A stretch of DNA of 64,000 nt from Hoeflea sp. (GTDB lineage: Bacteria; Pseudomonadota; Alphaproteobacteria; Rhizobiales; Rhizobiaceae): contig NZ_NVXQ01000001.1 of assembly GCF_002733955.1 (NCBI RefSeq), positions 186,001 to 250,000 on the forward strand, read 5' to 3'. Position 1 is the stretch's first letter. Each line of letters starts with the position of its first letter. The notes beneath the pieces are model-generated. The model had not been told where the DNA came from. It ran no database searches and saw only the letters and a program-made list of their open reading frames with translations. This document shows positions 45,181-52,531 of this stretch, piece by piece. Made by a program: the position numbers and the translations under genes.

Positions 45181-46032
45181 ATGGTATCGATTGGCGTTGC
45201 AAAGGGTGCGGATACTGTTGAGATAGCCGGGCTTGGCGTTACGATTGCTGAGCCATTTGAGCTTCGACCAGGCGTGACGCTGATCCCCGGAAGCCCAGTC
45301 GCTGACCTCGATGAAGCTGCGAAGCACTCTATAGACTTCATTGACTACGCCGCTGTTGTGCGAAACCGGCCCTACGCCACTGTCACCATCCGAGTACAGG
45401 AAAACGAAGGCGGCAAGAAGTTGGTCGAGAGCGCTTGGAATGCACTCTGGAGCTTCCATCTGCTGTCGCTGGCTGCGCGGCGCCCATGCTGTTCACTGTA
45501 TGCGGTTTGCCGGGGCTGGGAAGATGTCGCCATATCGGCGGCAAATCGGAACATCATCTTCAATCCGTTCGGCCCGGCCGAGATTGGAGCAGCAAGCTTG
45601 CAATGGATGAAGGATAACGACGCTCGCTTCCATACCCTTATTGCCAATGGGCCCTTCAACACTGCCATGCGCTGCTACGGCAATTCTCACTACCTGTTTG
45701 ACCATGACATGCGGGTCATGTTGCTGTGGTCAGGTATCGAAGGGTTGCTGTCAGTCGACGCAGAACTGACCCGTCGTATCGCACTTTATGCGGCGATCAT
45801 GCTCGCGGGCACACCCGAGGAAAAGGTGGCCCACTTCGGCCGGGTAAAGAAAGCTTACGCCATTCGGTCCAAGGCCGTGCATGGCGGCGGCGCTACACAG
45901 GCTCAACTTGAGCGCGGATATGCAGAAGCCAGCGATATACTGCTCATCCTCTTAAGCAGGTGTGTGGAGCTGGGCCGAGTGCCGACAGCCAAGGAGCTCG
46001 ATTCCTTGGCTGCCAGCGGGAGTGTCGTTTAG
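45181..46032 (+). CDS. ApeA-like HEPN-domain protein
   Basis: A 283-residue protein; GAGGGTC precedes the ATG. The C-terminal 130 residues (MLLWSGIEGLLSVDAELTRR, then KKAYAIRSKAVHGGG) form an ApeA-like HEPN domain with the Rx4H motif RSKAVH, the RNase signature of the superfamily. The N-terminal half is beta-rich and unassigned. HEPN RNases of this kind act in phage defence and toxin systems. It lies 87 bases before a second HEPN-like gene and near a Hachiman pair. Confidence 0.75.
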   Translation: MVSIGVAKGADTVEIAGLGVTIAEPFELRPGVTLIPGSPVADLDEAAKHSIDFIDYAAVVRNRPYATVTIRVQENEGGKKLVESAWNALWSFHLLSLAARRPCCSLYAVCRGWEDVAISAANRNIIFNPFGPAEIGAASLQWMKDNDARFHTLIANGPFNTAMRCYGNSHYLFDHDMRVMLLWSGIEGLLSVDAELTRRIALYAAIMLAGTPEEKVAHFGRVKKAYAIRSKAVHGGGATQAQLERGYAEASDILLILLSRCVELGRVPTAKELDSLAASGSVV

Positions 46033-46119
46033 TTCAGAAGCAGCGCGACGAGGACGCTGGCGGCTATGGTGCCGAGCATGCGATAAAACTTAGGATAGGA
46101 GGGCGGAGCGAGGTTCAAG

Positions 46120-46818
46120 ATGACTCAGTACGATTTTGCGAAGGTGACGGCCGAGCTGCCCATCCTGCGGGACTTCATCGACTTCGTGAACAAGCAGTCC
46201 GCCGTTTACATGGATAGTTTGGCGGGATTCGAAGGCAATACTGTGCGCATCGGGCGGCAGGTCCATCGGGTCACCCGCCCAGACCATATCGAGGTGAAAG
46301 ACGGCAAAAACGTCGTGGTATGGTCCAGCGCAGAGGACCCGAGCCAACCAGACGTCATCCTCTCCACGATCCGCCGAGCGCCCGATTATCTAACGGACAA
46401 TTCCCACGGCGGCTTTAATGAGCAGCAGTTGTGCGCGTCCATCATCGTTTTCATGTTTGCCTATTGGGATGAGGAGGTCCGTCCCGCCATTGCCCGAGTC
46501 CGGGGTGTTGAGCCGAACTCCATCCAACTCGATGCCCTAGGGGACCTGCGCATCCTACGGAAGGCCGCTATCCATGCCGGTGGCACCGTCACCGCGACGG
46601 AGCACGCCAAGCTAAAAAAGATGGCAGACTTGGCGAAGCCTGGATCGCGATTAGTCCTGACTCATGACCAAATGCACCGCATTTTCGTCTTGGTAAAGCA
46701 GGCTATCGGCGAAATCATCCTGCACTACACTGGGGAACTTCCCGGCGCCCCATCGGCTGATGAGATTGTGGGGATCGCCATCCAGGACGCGGGATCGCGC
46801 AAGGGGAGAGCGTTTTGA
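46120..46818 (+). CDS. Second HEPN-like protein with an Rx4H motif
   Basis: A 232-residue protein of no clear family. GDLRILRKAAIHAGG carries the Rx4H motif RKAAIH inside a helical stretch (IVFMFAYWDEEVRPAIARVRG), as in HEPN proteins. The N-terminal 80 residues are unassigned. GGAGCGAGG precedes the ATG. It may be the partner of the HEPN protein encoded upstream; the two could form one system, perhaps linked with Hachiman. Confidence 0.6.
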   Translation: MTQYDFAKVTAELPILRDFIDFVNKQSAVYMDSLAGFEGNTVRIGRQVHRVTRPDHIEVKDGKNVVVWSSAEDPSQPDVILSTIRRAPDYLTDNSHGGFNEQQLCASIIVFMFAYWDEEVRPAIARVRGVEPNSIQLDALGDLRILRKAAIHAGGTVTATEHAKLKKMADLAKPGSRLVLTHDQMHRIFVLVKQAIGEIILHYTGELPGAPSADEIVGIAIQDAGSRKGRAF

Positions 46819-47324
46819 GCGGGCGAGCCATGCTGTGCCTATGTTAGCTTGAGCGAAAAGCTTGACACAAGCGGACAGTCCACAAACCATCCCGTCAGGG
46901 CCATCGCAGTTCTTACGCAGAACGGCAGCTTTCGAGAAACCGGCGGACTGACTTAAATGGCCGACATGGGGGCGCATTCCCGTCCGGCTTGTTTGGGGCC
47001 GGGAGCGGTTGGGCAGCTCTGGGCACCGAATGATATAAAACAGACATTCGGCGCTCCGCCATGCCAAAATCTCACCTTGGCCTTGAGCAGTCTGCATGCT
47101 CTTACCGCCAAATTTCGACGAGCTCAAATTCATGCTGTCGCTAATCGCTAGCTCGTGCCTGCACGACAGAATGCCTTGATAGATTTTATCCGCCTGTCGA
47201 GTGATCGTTACAGCTAAACTGGATTATTGTTTGGATTCGGCATTCTTAAATGTCGAGAGGCTAGTTATTAAAGTTTTCGGCACGTAATAGTAACGTTAAA
47301 CACTTGTGGCACAGAGGATTAGGC
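46819..47324. other. Gap upstream of hamA with repeat copy R3
   Basis: No gene is seen. Repeat copy R3 occupies 46922-47025. From about 47160 the sequence turns AT-rich, probably the hamA promoter region; no convincing -35/-10 pair stands out. Confidence 0.5.
46922..47025 (+). repeat. Degenerate intergenic repeat, copy R3
   Basis: It shares GGGCGCATTCCCGTCCGGCT and the GGC-GCTTTC-GAAACC lead with copy R1, and GGGGCCGGGAGCGG with copy R2. It links the two other copies as one family. Confidence 0.5.
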
Positions 47325-48290
47325 TTGACCGAAACGAACGCATTGTCGCCGCTTTCCTTAGCAGACTTTAAGCAGGCGATCGGGTCCAAGCCCAACACCC
47401 TCGAGGTTCACCTCGACTTGGTGGAGCGTGACGTCGAGATCGCGGGTTGCAAGGTCCGCATTCACTGCCATTGCCTTAAGGTGGACGCTGACGGACGCGT
47501 GAGCGCCGCGCGGCTCGCGGAGTTCATCCGAACTGCGGTGATCGACTATGCGATCCCGCATGAGTCCCGTCAGCGCGCGAAGGAGCGGGACGACCGAGAA
47601 GGTGGTTTCGCCGCCACGATCGAACTCTATCATCGCGCGCTTGGTATGTTCACCGATCTGAAAACGTCCGGCGAGGGTGGCGAACTCCTCCTTTATCTGC
47701 TTGCCGAGCGTTATCTGGGTTTGCCGCAGATCCTTTGTAAGATGTCGCTCAAGACTAGCGCGCAAGTGCATTATCACGGCGCCGACGGCGTATATGCCAA
47801 CGTCGACGAAGATGGCGTGCTGAATCTGTACTGGGGCGAGTCGAAGATCCATTCGGATCCAACCAAGGCGATCCGCGAGTGCCTCAGCTCATTGAAGCCG
47901 TTTCTCGACGAGGAAGATGGGGAGGCGGCAAAGCGCGAACGTGATCTCGTGCTGCTCAGCGAGCGAGCCGATCTCGGCAAGCCCGAACTCAACTCTTCGT
48001 TGCGCCGCTTCTTTGACCAGACGGACCCGCTCGTGAAGAGGAAGCGGTATCGCGCGGTCGCCCTGGTCGGCTTCGATAGCGGCGATTATCCCGCCGCGGG
48101 CGGGAAGTGTGGCGCAAACGACATCGTGGACGCTTCGAGGGAGGCGCTCAACAAGTGGTCCAAAAATGTTGGGAGCCGGCTGACCATCGAGAAGCTGACA
48201 GATTGCCAGATAGAATTCCTCTGCCTGCCGCTTCCTGACGCCGAGGCCTTCCGCAGTGCTGTGCTGGCCTCTCTGGGATTGGCCAAATGA
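47325..48290 (+). CDS. hamA: Hachiman antiphage nuclease HamA (DUF1837)
   Basis: A 321-residue protein. The TTG at 47325 follows GAGG by seven bases; a TTG at 47304 is less likely. The nuclease core reads GEGGELLLYLLAERYLGL, then QVHYHGADGVYANVDEDG, then LNLYWGESKIH: the Glu, Asp and E-x-K of a PD-(D/E)xK site as in DUF1837/HamA. Its stop overlaps the HamB start (ATGA), the usual Hachiman order. Known Hachiman systems use HamB to sense damaged or foreign DNA and release HamA nuclease. All key residues seem present, so it is probably active. Confidence 0.93.
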   Translation: MTETNALSPLSLADFKQAIGSKPNTLEVHLDLVERDVEIAGCKVRIHCHCLKVDADGRVSAARLAEFIRTAVIDYAIPHESRQRAKERDDREGGFAATIELYHRALGMFTDLKTSGEGGELLLYLLAERYLGLPQILCKMSLKTSAQVHYHGADGVYANVDEDGVLNLYWGESKIHSDPTKAIRECLSSLKPFLDEEDGEAAKRERDLVLLSERADLGKPELNSSLRRFFDQTDPLVKRKRYRAVALVGFDSGDYPAAGGKCGANDIVDASREALNKWSKNVGSRLTIEKLTDCQIEFLCLPLPDAEAFRSAVLASLGLAK

Positions 48291-50914
48291 GCGAGGAAGA
48301 ACTCATCGCTTGGCTAATGGCAGAAGGCGTGGCCGCCGATCTCGGCCTGCTATCGCGGGTCAATGCGCTCCAAGAGCTCGAAAACGTGGAACCGGTGGAG
48401 TCCATTGGCAAGGCGTTGATTGCCATCGATTGGAAACGGCTGCTGTTCGCCGGCAGCATCCTGGCCCGCTCCGAAAGCCGACGTCCTCGCGAAGCGGCGC
48501 TGTTGATTGCGACCTCCGCAATGACGTTGGCGGAGCGTGGTCCGACGCGGGATGCGGCGGCATTGCTGTTCGAGCAGTTGTCGAACAGGCTGGCGGTCCT
48601 GCTCGCGCAGCGTAGGAACGAGGTGGGGCCGGGTCTAGATGCACGCCTAGGTGTCGGTGCCCTGCTGGAATTGACTCGAAACCGCCTCAAGAACTCGGTG
48701 GTACTCGAGGCAGACGGGGCGCTCATGGAGGTCAACGCCTTCCAGCGGTCCTTCTGGACCGGCGCGCAGGACGATGGGAGCTGGGTGTCCGCATCGGCAC
48801 CGACCGCATGCGGAAAGACATATCTGGTGCTGCAGTGGCTGTTGGACCAAGTGCGTGCGGAGCGGGCCCGGATGGTGGTGTACCTCGCTCCTACGCGGGC
48901 GCTGGTGAGCGAGACTGAAACGAACCTCCGGAACATTTTGTCAAGTGCAGGCATCGGCACGGATCAAATGCGGGTCAGTTCGCTGCCACTGATCGACGAG
49001 TATTTGGCCATGCGGGACGGTGGTCCCTCGCTGATCGCTGTCTTCACCCAAGAGCGGCTGCACCTCTTTGCAAATGCGCTGTCCGACGAGATGGAAATCG
49101 ACCTCATGGTCGTAGACGAAGCTCATAAGATCGGTGACACCAAACGAGGGGTGATCTTGCAAGACGCGATTGAGCGCGTGGTTCGGGCCAGCCCAAAGGT
49201 TCGGGCAGTATTCATCAGTCCAGCGACGCAGAATCCGCAGACCTTGCTGGAAGATGCTCCGACATTCGCCGATCGCCGCGTTGTCGAAAGCGATGCACCG
49301 ACGGTGTTGCAGAACGTTTTGTTTGTCCGGCAGGTTAAGCGCCAAACGACCAAGTACAAACTGGCCGTGCGGCGCGGCGACGAGCCTGACGACGTCGGCA
49401 TCCTGAGCCTGCCGGACCGGCCGATAGGCCTTCGGAAGAGGGTGGGGTTTATTGCGGAAGCACTGACAGGTCAGCGGTCAGGTACCCTGATTTACGCCAA
49501 CGGTGCTGACGAGGCGGAAAAGATCGCATTTTTACTGAACCAAGGTTCGCCAAAAGGGGCTGTCGACCCAGAGTTGGCGGCCCTCGCCGATCTTTCGCGA
49601 AAGGGTGTGCATCAAGACTACCTGCTCGCGCCGCTCGTTGAACGTGGCGTCGCGTTTCACTACGGTAACATGCCGTCCCTATTGCGTTCGGAGATCGAGC
49701 GGCTTTTCAAATCAGGAAAGATTCGCTTCCTGGTGTGTACATCGACCCTAATCGAGGGTGTTAACCTCTCGTGCCGAATGATCGTGCTCCGCGGCCCGAG
49801 GAAGGGAAGCGGCAAGCATATGTTGGCGCACGACTTCTGGAATTTGGCGGGTCGTGCAGGTCGATGGGGTGACGAGTTCCAAGGCAAGATCGTTTGCATC
49901 GATCCGCACGACGACAAAGCGTGGCCAATAGGAGTGCCCAAGCGTGCGCGTTACGAAATCAAGCGCGAGACAGACGCGGTGATGGAGGAGCCGGAGGCGA
50001 TTCTCCGCTTTTTGAGAGAGCGCGCGAGCCTGTCCATGGAGGAGGTAGGCCGCGCTTCCAAGCTCGAACAGGTCTCGTCATATCTCATCTCGACATTTTT
50101 GCGTTCCGGCTCTGTCTCCGACGCCGCGTTCGCAAAGAGACATGATGCCAGTTTCGTCGCAGAACTGGAGGTGGTGCTCGCTAAGCTGTGTGAGGCTATT
50201 CGACTGCCTGCGACACTGGTTGCACGGCATCCGGGAGTCAGCGCCGTCGGAATGCAATCCCTTTTCGAGTTTTTCGGCCGGCATTCAGGCGAACCCGAGA
50301 ACTTGATCCTCGCGGCCACCGAGGACGACGAGGCTATCGATTCCATGATGTTCGTCATGAAGGCGATTAACGACCACCTATACCCGGCCTTTAAGCCGGA
50401 TGAACTGTTGTACGGTCATGCGGTGACCGTTCAACGGTGGCTCCGCGGTTGGTCCCTTGCCCGCATGATCAAGGCACGGATCGAGAACCTTCGGCGAAGC
50501 GAGAAGGCTATCAATGTGCCGAAAGTATGCCGCCAGACGATGGAGATGGTTGAGCAAACTGCACGGTTTGCCGCTCCGAAGTACATTGCCGCTTACATGG
50601 ATGTCTTGAAGATCCACCTGAATGGAGTCGGACGAGCCGATCTCCTCCGGGAAAACTTCGACATCGGACTGGCTCTCGAGTTCGGCATCTCGACCACGAC
50701 GCTGCTATCGCTGATGGAGCTAGGGCTTTCGAGGATGAGCGCCGTCGCGTTGTACGAGGTGATCGCAATGGACGACTTGGACCAGGACGCGTGTCGCGAC
50801 TGGATGCGTGCCAACGCGGACGCTCTGGAAGGTGCCGGAATCCCTTCAATCATCGGGCGTGAGTTGCGGGAGAAGCTACTCGGCGAGACACCGCCAGTTC
50901 GCCCGCTGCAGTAA
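48287..50914 (+). CDS. hamB: Hachiman antiphage helicase HamB
   Basis: An 875-residue SF2 helicase. The N-terminal 165 residues are helical. The helicase core follows: Walker A SAPTACGKTY (near residue 185), motif Ia YLAPTRALV, motif II VVDEAHKIGD (DEAH), motif III ISPATQNP, and motifs V-VI TSTLIEGVNL and NLAGRAGRWGDEF. The C-terminal 300 residues are helical and specific to HamB. It is coupled to hamA. It is expected to hold HamA in check and load on DNA ends. Confidence 0.93.
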   Translation: MSEEELIAWLMAEGVAADLGLLSRVNALQELENVEPVESIGKALIAIDWKRLLFAGSILARSESRRPREAALLIATSAMTLAERGPTRDAAALLFEQLSNRLAVLLAQRRNEVGPGLDARLGVGALLELTRNRLKNSVVLEADGALMEVNAFQRSFWTGAQDDGSWVSASAPTACGKTYLVLQWLLDQVRAERARMVVYLAPTRALVSETETNLRNILSSAGIGTDQMRVSSLPLIDEYLAMRDGGPSLIAVFTQERLHLFANALSDEMEIDLMVVDEAHKIGDTKRGVILQDAIERVVRASPKVRAVFISPATQNPQTLLEDAPTFADRRVVESDAPTVLQNVLFVRQVKRQTTKYKLAVRRGDEPDDVGILSLPDRPIGLRKRVGFIAEALTGQRSGTLIYANGADEAEKIAFLLNQGSPKGAVDPELAALADLSRKGVHQDYLLAPLVERGVAFHYGNMPSLLRSEIERLFKSGKIRFLVCTSTLIEGVNLSCRMIVLRGPRKGSGKHMLAHDFWNLAGRAGRWGDEFQGKIVCIDPHDDKAWPIGVPKRARYEIKRETDAVMEEPEAILRFLRERASLSMEEVGRASKLEQVSSYLISTFLRSGSVSDAAFAKRHDASFVAELEVVLAKLCEAIRLPATLVARHPGVSAVGMQSLFEFFGRHSGEPENLILAATEDDEAIDSMMFVMKAINDHLYPAFKPDELLYGHAVTVQRWLRGWSLARMIKARIENLRRSEKAINVPKVCRQTMEMVEQTARFAAPKYIAAYMDVLKIHLNGVGRADLLRENFDIGLALEFGISTTTLLSLMELGLSRMSAVALYEVIAMDDLDQDACRDWMRANADALEGAGIPSIIGRELREKLLGETPPVRPLQ

Positions 50915-51006
50915 AACAGTTAGATATCGACCCCTTACGAGCACCGGGCGGGCGTTGAGTTTTCGAACGACAAGTGTGGTACGCTTTTGGGCAAGAGGAT
51001 TGGCTT

Positions 51007-51330
51007 ATGGGTAAGGCACGGCGGATTACGCTCGCCACGCGATCGTTTGATAAGGTTGGAGATGGTACGGCGTTCTTTGCAGCCATACTAAAGCGCTATG
51101 AAATCGGCGAACGAGTCAGCAGCGAAGACGCAGCTGATTTGTCTGCGCTACTTGATCGCCACGATGAGCTTGAAGAAAAGGTTGGGACTGGCATAGTGGG
51201 CTTTGAGGTAAACATCCCGCCAAAAGATGTCCCACAATTTTCAAAGAGATGCTTCTGGGTAATTAGAAGCGATGGCAGCAAAATCGACTTTTCGATCGGT
51301 CACTGCCTCAAGCCAAAACCGTATGACTGA
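51007..51330 (+). CDS. DUF3223 family protein
   Basis: A 107-residue protein. The ATG at 51007 follows GAGGAT; a longer frame to 50974 is not supported. It reads SFDKVGDGTAFFAAILKRY, LLDRHDELEEKVGTGI and VIRSDGSKIDFSIGHCLKP, the DUF3223 (plant DCL-like) pattern. DUF3223 proteins occur in phages and near mobile elements and nucleases. It lies 92 bases after hamB. Whether it is part of the defence system is not known. Confidence 0.75.
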   Translation: MGKARRITLATRSFDKVGDGTAFFAAILKRYEIGERVSSEDAADLSALLDRHDELEEKVGTGIVGFEVNIPPKDVPQFSKRCFWVIRSDGSKIDFSIGHCLKPKPYD

Positions 51331-51416
51331 TCCGTCGCCGCAGGGCACTTGATGATCCGTCTAAATGAACGGGTGGTTCGGTGGCGGAGAAAACAGCCTG
51401 CCATTGTGAACCTTTG

Positions 51417-51444
51417 CTTGCTGCAGTTTGCTTGCTGCAGTTTG
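51417..51444 (+). repeat. Perfect 14-bp tandem duplication
   Basis: CTTGCTGCAGTTTG occurs twice in a row. It lies between the defence genes and cassette 2 and may be a slippage product. Confidence 0.8.
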
Positions 51445-51657
51445 CATGTCTGCTTTTGGACAATAGTCGGATACGCCTGCACGGCGGAAATGGTGGCGCG
51501 AAGCGGTCACTGTCTATGAGATGACCATCGGCCGCCAACCGACGGACCAATAAATCGAAGCTGGTGCCCACAGACGGCGCAAAGCCCGCTGGACTTCTCC
51601 GGCAAAGGAAGCAGTACTTGTTTCAGGTCGAGCCGTGGACAACGGCGGCTGACCCCG

Positions 51658-51672
51658 CCCGCAACGCGGGCT
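51658..51672. promoter_or_regulatory. Conserved hairpin upstream of cassette 2
   Basis: GCCCGCAACGCGGGC, a 6-bp inverted repeat around three bases. It corresponds to GCCCGCAGTGCGGGC ahead of cassette 1; the loop bases differ but pairing is kept. Confidence 0.5.
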
Positions 51673-51725
51673 TCCCTCAGTGCGAGGCCGGATAGTCCGG
51701 TCTCTGAAGCTGAGTGGAGATTATG

Positions 51726-52082
51726 ATGAACACCCAAATGACGAAAAGTGACGCCAACCAGAATAGGGGCGTGCAATCGGCTGCAACGAGTAGACCTGGG
51801 CAGGCCACGGGAGCATCCCGTGCCGGAGCGAGCAAGTCGGGTGCGAAAAGCAAGCAGGACCAATTGATCGCTTTGCTTTTAAAACCAAACGGTGCGCGGA
51901 TCTCAGTGATCATCGAACGTCTGGGCTGGCAGGCCCATACTGTTCGGGCGGCGGTGTCAGGACTACGCAAGCGCGGCTTTGATGTTGCGACTTCGAAGTC
52001 AGCGAAGACCGGCGAGATTGTCTATGCCATCAAGATACGGCCCGGAACGGAAAGCGGCGAAGCTAGCGAGGCATCGTCATGA
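51726..52082 (+). CDS. DUF3489 family protein, cassette 2
   Basis: A 118-residue paralogue of the protein at 8975. The ATG at 51726 follows GGAG by six bases and aligns with the GTG of cassette 1. The C-terminal fold is well kept (LLLKPNGARISVIIERLGWQ, then GLRKRGFDVATSKSAKTGEI), while the N-terminal tail differs. It is coupled to the DUF2924 gene by an ATGA overlap, exactly as in cassette 1. Confidence 0.85.
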   Translation: MNTQMTKSDANQNRGVQSAATSRPGQATGASRAGASKSGAKSKQDQLIALLLKPNGARISVIIERLGWQAHTVRAAVSGLRKRGFDVATSKSAKTGEIVYAIKIRPGTESGEASEASS

Positions 52083-52528
52083 AGCGGGAGGTCATTGATC
52101 TGCCATCCTCCTGCGCCGCCGCATTCGAAACGTTGGATCGCGAAGCATGCATCGATCAGTGGAGGCGGACGATTGGCGGGCAATCGCTCAGATATGTCTC
52201 GGTGCAGTTCATGCGGAGAGCGCTGGCCTATGAAGCGCAAGTGAAAGTCCATGGTGGTCATTCAGCCGCGGTTCGAAAGGCTCTCAAAGCGGCTTTGAAA
52301 CAGGATCAAAAGCCTGTCGGGAAGAACGGGAAGTGGAAGCCACCTTCGCAATCTGTTCAGCGCCCCGGTACTCATCTGGTGCGCGAATGGAACGGTCGTA
52401 CCTATCAGGTCGAAGTGTTGGATGATGGGTTCCAGCTTGACGGAAAGCGGTACCGCTCGCTCAGCGCCATCGCCCGGAAGATCACTGGCGCCCATTGGTC
52501 CGGCCCCCGGTTCTTCGGATTAGGATAA
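52079..52528 (+). CDS. DUF2924 family protein, cassette 2
   Basis: A 149-residue paralogue of the protein at 9328, the same length. HLVREWNGRTYQVEVLDDGF and GKRYRSLSAIARKITGAHWS are almost unchanged between the copies, whereas residues 1-25 differ. It starts in the DUF3489 stop and is followed three bases later by the recombinase. Its strong C-terminal conservation hints at a binding surface shared by both systems. Confidence 0.85.
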   Translation: MKREVIDLPSSCAAAFETLDREACIDQWRRTIGGQSLRYVSVQFMRRALAYEAQVKVHGGHSAAVRKALKAALKQDQKPVGKNGKWKPPSQSVQRPGTHLVREWNGRTYQVEVLDDGFQLDGKRYRSLSAIARKITGAHWSGPRFFGLG

Positions 52529-52531
52529 GCC

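Larger units (their letters stand above)
51331..51725. other. Leader of recombinase cassette 2
   Basis: No gene is seen. It holds a perfect 14-bp tandem duplication (51417-51444) and, from about 51590, sequence shared with the cassette 1 leader, including a hairpin at 51658-51672. Confidence 0.55.
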
